Below the pieces are notes generated by a model that did not search any database, was not told the DNA's origin, and saw only the letters and a list, made by a program, of their open reading frames with translations. Made by a program: the position numbers and the translations under genes. Of a DNA stretch of 64,000 bases, positions 23,171 to 35,317 are shown one piece after another. Source of the stretch: Nymphaea colorata (Eukaryota > Streptophyta > Magnoliopsida > Nymphaeales > Nymphaeaceae); NCBI RefSeq assembly GCF_008831285.2, contig NC_045148.1, positions 5,272,001-5,336,000 of the forward strand. The letters run 5' to 3'. Position 1 is the stretch's first letter; each line of letters opens with the position of its first letter.

Positions 23171-23214
<44 letters not shown>
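23165..23214. repeat. (CT)n-(TA)n microsatellite
   Basis: CT repeats (about 23154-23167) are followed by two TA runs separated by a single 'catatat' interruption. Confidence 0.9.
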
Positions 23215-23368
23215 ATGTTGCTTTGTGTTGAATGTTGTTAATTTAGAACTAGTTGTGGTCTGTGGCACAACGTTGGTCCATGTTAGCTTCAGTGACAATT
23301 TATGGTCTCTTTAACAACAAAATTTTATAATTTAACCATTTGGCAACTATCCAGCATATAGTAGAATT

Positions 23369-23373
<5 letters not shown>

Positions 23374-23445
<72 letters not shown>

Positions 23446-23447
23446 CG
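23374..23447. repeat. (TA)29-(TG)n-(CG)n compound microsatellite
   Basis: A TA run of about 58 bases is followed by TG repeats and a short GCGCGCGC run. The left flank 'cagcatatagtagaattgac' resembles the flank of the TA site at 30.79 kb ('catatagcggaattgaatta'). Confidence 0.9.
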
Positions 23448-24010
23448 CGCGCTTGTGCATGTGCATGTGTGTGTGTTTGATGATAGACCCTCATGTGTGA
23501 AACTTAATGGGACTATTAGTGCGGTCGATTCTAAGGAAATTCGATGGTGAAAATTTAGTTGACACAAATAAGGCAAGCAGTTTTCTCGGCAGGCCGAAAT
23601 GTGTTTTAAAAGAAGCAATGGTCTCCATTAAGGATACTCATTTGTTACGTGAGAGAGGAAGAGAAAGAAACATCGAAACAAATGAGTTTCCCTAACAAGA
23701 CTACTTGCTTCCTTTGCAAGGTACTTCAGTCTTTGAAAAAAACAGCTTAATTTTTTAATTTTTAATTTTTAATTTAATTTCTATCTTATGATATTTGGAA
23801 AATCGATGACCCTCGTGATTCCTATTGGTAGGCTGGGGATGCATGCAAGCATATCCAAAGTTATTAACTAAAAGGTGTCTAAGGTATTATGTATACACAC
23901 TTGAATAATTAATTAATGAGGTGTCATCTATGAGAGGCTGAACCTCTAAATTAATGAAACTCATTGTTTAAACTGAAATGAGCTGAGAAAACATGCCCCA
24001 CAACTAGTAG
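23448..24010. other. Intergenic DNA with a shared 'ggtcgattc' boundary
   Basis: At 23497-23530 'ttaatgggactattagtgcg' followed by gtcgattc resembles the boundaries of the two segmental-duplication copies at 58.27 and 59.77 kb. Otherwise AT-rich with no gene. Confidence 0.4.
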
Positions 24011-24011
24011 C

Positions 24012-24465
24012 TAGGGATGTCAATATATCTTATTTGGATCTTATATTCGACTGAACCGATTCAAAAAGATCGGATATGGAAAAAAAATTAATATTTGATT
24101 AAGAAATCGGATTGGATTTAGATTTAAGAAGTGACGTTTGATCGGATTTGGATATACACAAATATTTGATTGGATTCAGATATGAATACAAATTCATATT
24201 GGATTTATTTTTAAACAAATATCCTACATCTAGTGTTCTTGCATTTTGAGAAAATTGGCCTTGGTTTAAAATTTGGATTCAGATTTAGATATGAATGTAA
24301 AAATCAAATTATAATCAGATTCAGATTGTGAAAACAGATTTCAAATTCAGATTTGGATGCCACTTTTTTTTGTTTGTTTGTATTCAATTCTGAATATTTG
24401 AGTATCAAAAAGGCAGATACGGTTAAGGGCATGTCTGATTTAAATCCGATTTGTTGGCATCCCTA
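24012..24465. mobile_element. MITE with 'tagggatgtcaa' inverted ends
   Basis: The left end tagggatgtcaat (24012) is matched by the right end ttggcatcccta (24454-24465). This is the terminal signature of a widespread class of plant hAT-type non-autonomous elements. The 454-bp interior is AT-rich, with repeated 'ggattcagat' and 'tcggat' phrases, and is non-coding. An exact target duplication is not visible; degenerate 'ctagtag/gttgtag' strings flank it. Confidence 0.75.
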
Positions 24466-24729
24466 GTTGTAGTACATTAATTCTTCTTTCCCTCTTGTCC
24501 AATAGTTTTTTTTCCTGTTAAATTCTATATAACTTTATGGAAGAAAGAACAACAAGGAATGTTTTTTAATGCCACTTGTGAAGGAAGCAAACAGTAAACA
24601 TCCATGTATTGGACAAAAAGAAAGAACAAACAAAACATTTATATACATAACTTTAGGGCTTGCTAATTGGATCTATGCTCATACTTTTTTGGCAACGGAA
24701 TTGCATCAGAAAGCTAACCTTGAAATTAA

Positions 24730-24730
<1 letters not shown>

Positions 24731-24761
<31 letters not shown>

Positions 24762-24868
24762 CTGAAAACGAATTCATTAAAACAGAAAACATCCAAGAGA
24801 AACGGATGGCAAGACAAACAAAAAGCAGAAACAAAAATGCTGAGTGAATCTGGAAATAGAAGAGGGGG

Positions 24869-24904
<36 letters not shown>
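24731..24904. repeat. (GT)n-(GA)n and G8-(GA)n simple repeats
   Basis: GT then GA repeats lie at 24731-24760, and a G run followed by about 36 bases of GA lies at 24864-24904. They generate the Glu/Arg- and Ser/Leu-rich frames seen on both strands. Confidence 0.95.
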
Positions 24905-24907
<3 letters not shown>

Positions 24908-25835
24908 GGAACCAAATAGAAGTTGGTAAGTCTCACCACAATCCAGCAACCGGACGTGGACATTTTTGGAATATTGGTGGGCATGAACACAATCAGCTGA
25001 TTATAAGAAATCTATATTTGATAGTTGTGGTTAAAAAGAAAAGACTACTATTCATGAAAATATTTTGATGATAAGCATCGTGTTTCACCTAATAGAACAT
25101 CTTAAGTTGATATGGAGCTTTCCGCAACAGTTAACAGTTGATTTATGACATTCGGAGGTCAAGTGTTAGATACTGAGTCAGACTTCATGTTCCACTTACC
25201 CCTAGTTGGTGAAGAAAACCAAAATAATAGGGCGGATTTATTCAAAGTGCTGGAATTCCTAAAAGCCCAAAGGATCAATATATAACCTTTCATGTGGGTT
25301 ACTACCATGTTGACTAAGAAGATCAGGGCCTTAATTTTATGGGAATACGAATTCAATGTGCTAGATGGTATTAGTTTCAACAAAGAAGAAAAAACTGCTT
25401 TTGAAAAAAAAAATTTGTATAGATGGGGAAATTAGTTTTTCTAAGTGCTTACTTAGGGAAACCCCCTAGATATGCCTTTATACATTTGAGGTTCTCACTT
25501 GTGTGTTGGGGCCTGAGAGGACCTACGCTATTATCCTTCAACTCAGTTGCCACACTTACCACTGTTTACAGCCCAGATGAGTAACATACGATAGTGTAAC
25601 AGCAACCACGGGTTTCACCTAAGTATTAATACTAAATTAACATTTCAAAGAGTGAGCTTCATGGAACGTGCCCCCACGGAGGCCACACCTCCCTCTGCCC
25701 CTGCCATCATGTCTAAATCTCACATCTTAAAACATTGGTTTCAGTCCCTCAATTAATTCTTCCACAAAAAAGGAAAAGGTAGTGATATTAAAAATACTAG
25801 GCTCTCCTTCAGAGCGCAGGACCACATCATCCTTG
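24905..25835. other. Intergenic DNA, nothing recognised
   Basis: Moderately AT-rich with short frames on both strands. No motif, RNA gene or transposon ends were found. Confidence 0.4.
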
Positions 25836-25837
25836 AG

Positions 25838-25929
25838 AAAAGATGTTGACACCAAGTTGCCTACAAGAAACAAAAGAGTGGATAAAAGATGTTGACCCCA
25901 AGTTGCCCACAATAAACAAAAGAGTGGGG
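25838..25929. repeat. 46-bp tandem duplication
   Basis: Two head-to-tail copies (25838-25883 and 25884-25929) share 'aaaagatgttgac', 'ccaagttgcc' and 'aaacaaaagagtgg' and differ at only a few positions. Confidence 0.9.
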
Positions 25930-26935
25930 CTGTACGCACAGACACAAGCTAAAAAAACGAGGAGCATTCAATCTGTATATCTAATTAACTTTACATGGTT
26001 TTGGAAAGTTAATGGCCTTAGCTTTCTCTGATCATAAAATTAATATTCTATTTAGACATCACTTTTCATGATTTTTTGTGGAATTTTTTATATTTTCTTC
26101 CATTTTATATATCCACTTGGTAGGCACATAACCCTTCAATGTAAGACTTGTAAGCAATCATCTTGGCCGTTGATTTTTCTACGGGAAATTCCTGAGAGAA
26201 AATCAGAGAGAAAAAAAGAGAGAAAATATTTTAGTCATCTAACATTCATTAACAATTTTTTCTCCTTGATTTTGTCTTAGCTTTCTATCTTGGAACGATC
26301 AACAACCAAGATGATTTCTTACAAGCCTTGCACACACACAGACACACACACACAGTTTTATGAGATTTTATGATCACAAAGAATAATGGAATACAGTTTG
26401 CTGGAAAAGAACTTTCATGTTCTCATGGCACATTAATCTGTGACTGTTCAAACTTACAGTGCCATGTCCAAACAAGAAGAGATATCCCAAACTCAGCTGT
26501 CATCAAGTGATCCCCACCATTTGTGTCACCTACAATCTGGATGTACATTCAGTCCTATTAAGCTAGCTTGACATATTAACGACAAAAGTCAATGAAAAGA
26601 AGAGATCCTTTGTGTGCTGCAGGAACCTGCTCTCTCTGCTTCCAAAATGCCAGAAAGTAAAGTAGGGTGCATGTGAAGTTGTGAACAACTATATTCTATT
26701 TGGTACCTTGTTGGTAATTGAGAACTTCATACTAGCTACAATAAGAGTCATATTTCTCTTGGCGTTGGATCGGCATAAACTGGTATTTTCGGTTAGTTTT
26801 GATTTGCAGCGTGAGGTCAACCCGGGGCTGAGGAGAGAATGGCATTGATCTTTCTTTAAGTATGTTCTTTTCAAAGTATGCAGTAATCAATTTTTCAGTT
26901 CATCCACAAACCGTTCACTGGTATGAAAAACACTA
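25930..26935. other. Intergenic DNA, nothing recognised
   Basis: AT-rich, with a short (CA)n at 26331-26354 and purine runs at 26195-26225. No coding signal. Confidence 0.4.
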
Positions 26936-26936
26936 A

Positions 26937-27300
26937 GGGGCTGTTTGGTAACAGCGAGACAACGTTAGTTTCCCATGAATTTCTCCTAACGATAGGACAG
27001 AGTTATGGAACACTGTGACAAATGTTTCATGAATCTACTCTATTTTTTGTGCAGATTCATGGGACAGTAACAGTGAGTTACTGTTTCTAAGTGGTCGTTT
27101 TCATAAATCTATCCCAAAGATTGGGGTAGATTCATAGAACAGTAGGACTAAGTGTGCATCATGGAACACTTCGTAAGTATTTCATTCACCTATGGCCCTT
27201 AAGGAGCATTTGGTTAACTGTATTTGATCTAGTTTGATTTTGTTTGACCCTTAAGGAGCATTTGATTAATGTATTTAAACTAGTTTGATCCAAAAAATTT
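26937..27300. repeat. 'Ctgtttggtaacag' MITE-like sequence plus a 52-bp tandem repeat
   Basis: At 26938 'ggggctgtttggtaacag' begins a stretch with repeated 'agattcatgg/ataga' phrases and 'cagtaacag', also present in inverted form at 63.75-63.92 kb. At 27196 and 27248 'cccttaaggagcatttg' plus 'tttgatctagtttgat'-like sequence is duplicated with a 52-base period. Element ends are uncertain. Confidence 0.5.
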
Positions 27301-27551
27301 AGGATTTGAAACCCATAGATTTAAGGTAAAATCTTCTTTCCATTAGTTATAAATCAGACTTTTCATCACAAGGTTCTCTAACGTGGATTTCATGTCCGAA
27401 ACAAAATACTTAGTTTGATATGCATTAATTTTAGTGGTGAACCTTTTATTACATTAGCAAGATCATGTCATGTAAGTTAGCATGAATCTGGAATCGGAAG
27501 TAACCAAAAATCCACTAATCCTCTAAGAAACTTAGAATAGAAAAAATTTCT

Positions 27552-27695
27552 GAAGAGGTGGAGCCAGAAATTTTTAGTTCAGAGGTGCCATTACTTTAAA
27601 TTTCAAATTTCAAGGAGCATTCATATGTTAAAAAAAAAAATCAAAGACTAATAAACAAATTTTATAGGCTAGTGTAAGCAATTGCCCACAACAGC
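27552..27695. mobile_element. Partial MITE, 'ggtggagccaga' family
   Basis: The left end aggtggagccagaaa matches the family at 12.2, 22.1 and 49.15 kb. The interior is AT-rich with a poly-A run, and a 'gcaattgcccacaac' segment resembles 'gcaatcgcccacacc' in the 49.15-kb copy. The right inverted end is lost. Confidence 0.5.
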
Positions 27696-27699
27696 GACC

Positions 27700-28500
27700 A
27701 GGGTTGAAGATGGAGCCCGTTTTCTGGAAGCTTAGTTTAGCGCTTGAACTTGGGTGGATCTGGGTCCATTATATAGGACAGCCCCATGAAACCTGGGTTA
27801 TTGCCTCATGACCAATGGAAAATTTACTAACTATATGCTTAGTGCCCTGTGGAAAAAAAATTATGGCTCCATACTTGACGGCAACAACATGGCCCCGTCC
27901 CTAATCAAACATGCCCCATCATGAGAAGATTACAAGGATGACGACAAGGAACGAGCCCATCTCAATACAAGAAAAGCCTGATTAGCTTTAGAAATTGGGA
28001 GAAACCAACACTGTTTTGAGTTGCCTTTTTCCAATACAACTCTTTAAATCAAGACAAGCTCATGTGACACTAATGGGTCCCATCGTAGAGGAAGAAGGCC
28101 CTACCATTCATAATGGTATCGATGTTCAGGATCTTAGTGCACCTTTTTTGTCACAATGGCTTCGCACATTCAGATTTAAGCATATTGACCACTCGAAAAG
28201 GAAAAGAAGGAAAAACCTTTTCGAGCTCAAAAAAGGCGAAATGTACAGATATTCTTTCCTCTCAGATCCAATTTCAGTTGTTGGGCTTTTAGTAGAAATA
28301 TTTTGAGATCCCCGCAAAAGGATATAGCTTTTCTAATGTGACCTATTAAGCAGAAGGCCTACCAAATCCCCATGTGTCACAAAAATTGGGAATCTTAGAC
28401 TATGTGGTATGATATGACTACCCTTTTCATAAGAATCATGATTTGATATGATAGGAAAAGTTAGCACAGGCCACAGTGAAGAATCTCTCTCTCATAGATT
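27700..28500. other. Intergenic DNA, nothing recognised
   Basis: A 103-codon + frame (27995-28306) and a 63-codon minus frame overlap each other. Neither shows a domain, and composition does not differ from the flanks. Confidence 0.35.
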
Positions 28501-28722
28501 GTCCCCGTAGGGCCATGTATATGATGGTATAAGCTAGGGTTCAGGGTTCCAGAACCCGTGCAGACTAAGAAGAATCTCTCTCTTCAACTGGCGTGTAGTA
28601 TCAGCACATCTTAGGTTCGATTTTCATGGGCATTGACGGTCCGGGGTTGACAATGAAGTCCTGCAGGATTTAGGATGATTGGGTTTATGGTTGCACCCCC
28701 ATTCTCTCTCTCTCTCTCTAAA
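28500..28722 (+). repeat. Possible SINE-like or tRNA-derived fragment
   Basis: 'ggcgtgtagtatcag' followed about 15 bases later by 'aggttcgattttc' is reminiscent of the A-box and B-box of tRNA-derived promoters. The stretch ends in a (TC)n run at 28704-28720. No cloverleaf can be drawn and no target duplication was found, so this is weak. Confidence 0.25.
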
Positions 28723-28724
28723 GT

Positions 28725-29885
28725 AAAGTTGGTTTACTTCCATAGTGAAAATTGTAGTTACCAGTAGCTTCCACAGGGTTATGATTACCAACAAGTGCAC
28801 CTTTTAGTGATTATCATGAGATTGTGTCTTCAGTAATTAGTCATATCATCTTTGAGGTGATTGGTGCAACGGATGGGCAGGGCTAGTAAGGGATCAATCT
28901 CTGTTTGGAGTTTTTGGGATGTCAACTTTCTATGCTGCAAAATGAAGGCACCGGTATGCAGTTGATGTATAATAGAGACATCAATCTCAAAGACACCAAA
29001 AGCAAGCATAGTTCCATAAGGGTGATGAAGGGAAGGGTGGGGGCTTTGGTTCTTTTGTTGGATAGTATGATGAAATACTCATATTGCTTACTTAATAAAT
29101 AATTATTCATGTTAATAGGAACCACAACTTTTTTTTTTTAAGAAGCTGAAAAGGTCTACATTTGACCTTCCATCCTTCAAATCTTCTGTTACATTACAAA
29201 TTAAAATACTGCTGTATTTTTTAGTAATATTTGTCAAAAATGATATATAACTTCGTTTGAGAAGCTTTAAAGATCATACCTAAAATTTGCCAATAATAAA
29301 ATGTCACAGACTTTTAACTAAGGCATAAATTATCTAATTAACTTGGATATAGTTAAGTAGATACATAATTGAACAAGGTATATATGTATCGCCAAGAAAT
29401 GATATGTGGACTTACGAGCACTAGTTGAAAGATGTAAACAGTTTAATAGCTGAAGTATATGACACTTGTGACATAATTTAACAGGACCTGTCTAACGTAA
29501 GGGTTGCCAATGAAGTAAAAATTTCAAATCATAATTAATATCTTTCCAATAATAAAAAAATGCATCCAAGTTACCTAGTTTTTTTGTACTAACAACAAAG
29601 GGTCCCTTCTTCCGCTTGGGTAGTCACACAGTTTAGGTTAATCATTTAGACCTCAAAACAAATTAGTCTTATTTTCTGTAATATCTAATTAAGTTGATAG
29701 GTAGGCTTTCCCATTGTAACGCAAGAAAATTAGGTCAACAAAGGTTTTTATCACCAAAATGTTAGTTGCATTTTGAGATTGTATCCAAGAATTAGGTGCA
29801 CGTCCCTTATATCATCTTATTGGGCTCAGTGATTTTTTTTTTTTTTTTGTAATTTAATCATTTAACGAAAAGCACTTTGTGGGCT
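28725..29885. other. Intergenic DNA, nothing recognised
   Basis: AT-rich with poly-T at 29126-29136 and 29829-29846. No coding or RNA signal. Confidence 0.4.
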
Positions 29886-29890
29886 GTGTT

Positions 29891-29938
29891 GGCTGGTGTG
29901 GGCCGCTGCACACACAATGTCAGTGGCCCACATCAGCC
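29891..29938. repeat. 18-bp-stem hairpin
   Basis: Left arm ggctggtgtgggccgctg (29891-29908) and right arm cagtggcccacatcagcc (29921-29938) pair at 16 of 18 positions around a 12-nt loop. The GC-rich stem lies in AT-rich flanks. It is too short for a typical plant miRNA precursor. It could be a foldback remnant. Confidence 0.7.
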
Positions 29939-29939
29939 C

Positions 29940-30820
29940 TTGAAAACTTCAATTATGACAAGCTGGACTAGGCCCAGAAAGGGTGGTGTCACACACCAGA
30001 CCTAGTGAGATTGGTCAGTGCCCTTCAACCAAAATTTTCTTGTTCCGACATTGACAAAAGATTTTATTTCACCCTTTAAAAATGAGCCTGTAACAAACAT
30101 AATTTTGCAAATACATTTAGGTTTTTCTTGCGTAGTTTCTTGGTTTAACTGATAAAAAAAGGTTATTTTTATCGAGGGGTAAAACTTAGATGTTTCCTTA
30201 AGAAATATATTTTGAATTACTGCCGGTCGTTTAGATATCTTTTTAAAACTTATGACAGGTTAAGGTGCACTTTTAGCGCGGCCAAAGTAGTGTAAAAGAA
30301 AATCTTCCTTTGTTCAATGAATACTCCTTTTGATTACTATTAATTTCTCAGTCACTTGCATAAACGCTTAATATTGCAGGCACACGCTTGTCTCATCTGC
30401 CATGTATGGCACGATTTTTTTTGTAATTCGCCTCTTTTTTATGCCATAGTTTTTAAAGAATAAAATAAAAGGAATACATATATATATATATATATACCAT
30501 TGGCTTGGTCATTAATTATGCTCATGGAGATTATTTATTGGCGACTATGGTATCCTCATTCTTTGCTTACATCATGTCATCATAAGCAGTACTAAAAAGA
30601 ACGAACCAAATAGGTTGCAGCCGTGATCATGACATACACAACCTTCAGCTCGTTGCAAATGAGACGTAAATGTGATCCACATTACCACTATAAAGTATCA
30701 TTGATATAGTAATCCTTTTCACAATAAATTCTTAAGTTTTACCTATTCAGCAATATTTGGCATATAGCGGAATTGAATTATGATGATATATATATGATCT
30801 ATTCAGATTTGAACGGATGG
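29940..30820. other. Intergenic DNA, nothing recognised
   Basis: A short (TA)n lies at 30477-30496. A boundary-like string 'catatagcggaattga' lies at about 30761. No gene. Confidence 0.4.
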
Positions 30821-30824
30821 AAAA

Positions 30825-30916
30825 CCACCAGTTTCTCACAACACACCGCCCGATACAATGCATCAGCCGGCCACCAGTTTCTCACAACACACCGCCCGAT
30901 ACAATGCATCAGCCGG
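30825..30916. repeat. Exact 46-bp tandem duplication
   Basis: Copies 30825-30870 and 30871-30916 are identical (start ccaccagtttctcac, end gcatcagccgg). Identity at this GC content indicates a recent event. Confidence 0.95.
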
Positions 30917-30962
30917 CCGTGATTGGATGAAATCCAGATGGCCAATAGATTTCACCTCATAT

Positions 30963-31052
30963 AACTTGTCTCGAGTTGAGAGATAGGAACTTGTTGGACG
31001 AAATCCGAGATCTGGATCACTAAAACTTGTCTCGAGTTGAGAGATAGGAACA
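30963..31052. repeat. 28-bp direct repeat with 61-bp period
   Basis: 'aacttgtctcgagttgagag' plus ataggaac occurs at 30963-30990 and 31024-31051, exactly repeated. It lies just downstream of the 46-bp duplication. Confidence 0.9.
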
Positions 31053-31059
31053 TTGGCAA

Positions 31060-33530
31060 AGCTAAGAAATAGTAATTAGTCAATCGGCATCAAGTGGAGT
31101 TGTAATGAATTTTGAGGATATAAATGAAATGAAAATAAGTGTTTTTGGAAACACAGTATTTAAGTCTTGAAAATACTAAACATGTACTCATGCCGAAGCT
31201 TGTTTTGAAAACAAAAAAAAAGCCCCAATTTTTTTTGTGGATTTGTCTTGTAATCCCAGAACAGTTAATCTAAGTGTGAAATCACAAGTTTAGAACTTAG
31301 CAATTAACATTTATTAAAACCGCGATGTAATTGTTGAGTAAATTAAAAAGTTAGGTACATATTTTGGGAAATTTTAAAAAATACACTTGATGAATTTGGA
31401 AATAATCAAAAGCACACATAATTTATCGATATTATTAAAGACATATAAAGGCTTTTTTGTAATAAAAAGTGACATGCTTTTAATAGAACTCAAGATTATC
31501 ACCAACTTAAGCTGTGTTAACGAAATAAAACAACTAATATAACTTAATATAAACAAATTTTATGTTAAATATTAGCTTATATTAGCGGCATTTTGCCTAC
31601 ACATAGTGATATTGATCAGTGGTTACCTACATCCAAATTATTCTATTGTTATTATAAAAATTAGTTGAGCGGATGTTTTCAAATAGTACTAGAATGTTAT
31701 GGAAGAGAAATCAAAGTATCTTTGCAAAATTAGGTACATTTCTCAAGAGGGAATGTTTACATGTAATTTTTTTTTACCAAATTTTACATACAAACTGTAA
31801 TAAATTAAACTTGTTTTTTATGTACTTGCCTCCTTTTCCTTGTGCGAGATTTCAAGGGATTGGACTTGACTTGTCAATACAAGGTTTCCTAATGCCTTCA
31901 TCATGGGTAATCAGACTAAGGACTAGACTAAAATATTCCACTTTCTAAGTATAAATGCTGTCCAAAACATAGGAAAGCAAATGTACCATAATTTTGAAAT
32001 CATTAATATTTTAAAATCTAAGTGGAGATCTGAAGTAGAAATTAATCTTAAGTCTATTGATGTTCGGATCATCATAGATCAATGCAAATCGATGTCCTAG
32101 ATTTAATATGATACATGCATCCTATCTCTACTAGGACTTAAGTATAGGACACAGACCTAACATGAAAATTTGAATTGGAATCCAAAAATTGAGATCAAGA
32201 TTTGAAGGACTCTTGTTCTAAATTTGAAATAGAGATGTTAAAAAAAACTATATAAGCAAAAACAATAAATTAAAAGAAACATAAGAAAAATAACTAAACT
32301 GCAAATATGAAAAGAAAGAAGAGGAAAAAGGAAATTACTTGAAGTTGGCCCCTTGGCTAACCCCGTTCCCACGACTCTCACACTGAGTCTGGTTGGGTCT
32401 AGGTTGAGCGCTAATGTAGCCAAAACCAAGACTCTTAAAATTTTAACTTGTTTTGAGCTAGACCTATTTTTTGAGTACCCAGTTGAAATTTTATTAATTT
32501 TTTGAGCTTGTCAAGAAATAGATCAATGTGTGCAGTGAGAGGACAGGTGTGAGGCCATATTTATAGGAAAGAGAAGGGGCAAACCAAGATTTTCAATCGA
32601 GGACTAAACTTTTGGCACTCTCTCTTCTCTTCAACATTTTAAACCATAGGTTAAAAGTATATTTTCAATCATATTTTCCTTGTTGTGAACTCGTCCAAAC
32701 TCTAAATTTGATTCCATAAAAATTCACGTGTATTTGGATTCTTGTAAAGTATTTGGATTGACATTGTGTGTGAAGAAGAACAAATGGAGAATACAAAGAG
32801 GAGAAAACACACTTCTAAACCTTATTTAAAACTTGATGTAAATCAGAAAAATGTTAGTCCCAACAACATACAAGTACCAATTTCGACTTCATCTACACCA
32901 GGGTGCTCAAGAAAGAATTCTGCACATTTCAAGTGCTTACATGTGAATTGAAAGTATGGAGTGAGAAAATCACGATACATTTGTCTGATATAATGTGCTT
33001 TAAACTCACATGTAGATCCTACATATGCGTTTGATGATGAGACCCAAATTTAGTTCCAAATCCAACAAAAATTCTAGAAAATGGATCCTAGTATAGCATT
33101 GGAAAATAATGGATCTAGATCTATAAATATATATCAAATCTAATGCTTGGATATGAGATCGAGACATAGAAAGAAGACATGGATATATGATCTAGATCAA
33201 AAGTACGAAATGAAGATCTAGAAATAGCAAAGACTTGAACCTGGTTCAAGCTGCGCTAGGTAGGTTCAAGCTGTATGACATTGGTTGGACCTGGGTTGGG
33301 TTCAATTTTAAAATATTGGGTTGGGTGTAGGCTCAATGTAGGTGTTGTCTTTGGAAAATTCAGTTTTAATGAGGAGTTGGGATAGATTGAGCTTAGGTTT
33401 AAGCCTACCAAATCCATCAAATGTTATGCAAAACTAACTTAGGATCATGTGGTTCTCAAGCTAGGTTTTATGAAAAATATGTGCAAACCAGAAAGAATGA
33501 ACTCAAGCCAAACTAAATGAGTATTGATTT
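31060..33530. other. AT-rich intergenic DNA, nothing recognised
   Basis: Short frames occur on both strands, none with motifs. 32.0-33.5 kb contains many 'gatctagat/ggatctag' phrases but no ordered repeat that I could define. Confidence 0.4.
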
Positions 33531-33539
33531 ACTCATGAT

Positions 33540-33915
33540 AAATATAATCCCAACTCGGTTTCAGCTCACTCTAACAGGTTGAGCTCAAATTCAGCTCAAC
33601 CCTGAAAACATGAGAGAGAAAGCACTTGAAATTGAATTGAACTCAAATGGGAATGAAAAAATTCAAACCAAACTATGAGAAGCTTGACTTATACATAAAA
33701 CATGGTCATAGTTTGGTTTCAACTCACTCTATCATGTTAAGCTCAAATTCAACTCAAACCCCTAAAAACAAGAAGGCGAAAGCACTCGAAACTAAATTCA
33801 ACTCAAATCGAGCTAATAGAGGCTTAATTTATTCATAATGAACAGGGCTTACCTCAATCTTCTGGGTTGACCTCAAATTCAGTTCAAACTCCTGAAAACA
33901 AGAGATAGAAAGACC
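33540..33915. repeat. Degenerate tandem repeat, about 130-158 bp units
   Basis: Three units share 'ctcaaattcarctcaa' (starting about 33583, 33741 and 33871), 'cctgaaaaca' or 'cctaaaaacaagaa', and 'gagaaagcactygaaa'. Spacing is 158 then 130 bases. Divergence is moderate, so this is an old small satellite-like array. Confidence 0.75.
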
Positions 33916-33919
33916 CAAT

Positions 33920-35300
33920 AGAAATCTGCAAGTTGGTATATAACTGAAACTTTCATTGGGACTCAAAATCAATGCAATAAAACTCTCTTTTCATTAAAGT
34001 AAACCTGTTTTGACTTGGTTGACTATAATAAACTAGGATATGAACATGGCGACTCTTAGGTTCATGTAAAATTGAGAAATGACATAATTGCTCAAACATT
34101 AAGCATTTTTTAGACATTTTGGTGAAAATCCATACTTTCTGGGTCCAATGCCGAGAGGCAGAGGCAAAATGATAATTTTTTAGTTTGGCCGACCTACTTG
34201 ATCTAGGTCTAGGTGTTGAATTGCTGATATGAAAAGTGCTTTTTTCATTAAAAAAATGCTCCCATGTTTTTAAAATTTGGTCATTGAAAATCCATTTGGA
34301 TATCTCATAGTGAAGGGTAAAATAGCCATTTGGACTTGTAAAATGTTGAATATTCAAAAGGAATAACTACTCCACCAGCTGAACAATCATTTGACTATAA
34401 TAAACTTATGGATCTCTTTAAATAACTATACAAAAGCTAAATTGTGCTTTTAGAAATATAGAAAATTTTGGGTGTAATTGTGAAAACTCCAATTTTCTTT
34501 CTTTGATTGCCATGAGACCGCTCTTGACGTGGAAGACCCTACTTGTGCTAAATTCTGGAGTTTAACTTGAGCATATCAAACTTTAAATAAATTAAATTTT
34601 TTATGCACTTTTGCCATTCATTTGTACTGAATCTTGGCTTGTGTTGTTCACTAGTTGTCTTTGGGCAATCCATTTGAAAAGTTTATCAATATTTGAAACC
34701 ACATGAAACATTTAGTCGTTTACAGCTGAAGATATATTAAACAATAAATTTTTTAAAAAATTATTAGTTACTAGAGTATTCTTAGACCTAAACTTCATAT
34801 AAACTCCATAGTGTTATGTGCATTTAATGTAATCCAACTTATTTGGAAACTAAAATGACATTGTTTTTGCCCCAAATTTTTTCCAAAAGATTGTATTATA
34901 TTCTTAGACACTAAGCCAAATCCTAGACCCAAAATAAGTTTAGATCCAAATCAAGCATTTCAAACTTAAAAGCCAAAACTGATATCAAAATGACAAAATT
35001 TGGTGCTATGAGCGCCGCATGCACATGCACAGACCTTCCCCTTGTTTTATGTTTCGTGCTCATACCAAGACCTGTTTTTAACCCTAAATCACTCACTAGA
35101 AAGCATCGGCGACCAAGTAAACCTAATTCGGATTTAAAACGAGCCCAAAATCACTCAAAACAAAGTCAGCCGCCCATTTATAACAAAAAGCATTTTTTAC
35201 ACATTTTAAATAAAAAGGGTTTTATGCTTCTTATATAAACAACCCTTTTTTATTTAGTTATTTATTTTAATATATTTTTTTTTTGTTTTGTTTAAAAAAA
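33920..35300. other. AT-rich intergenic DNA, nothing recognised
   Basis: It contains a 134-codon minus-strand frame (33953-34357) and an 82-codon + frame (34990-35238). Neither has a recognisable domain, conserved motif or codon bias like the GRAS gene. Confidence 0.4.
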
Positions 35301-35317
35301 AATAATTAAGTTGCGCA

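Noticed and set aside
28575-28640. tRNA gene
   Set aside because: Only weak A-box and B-box resemblance. No acceptor stem or anticodon arm can be formed.
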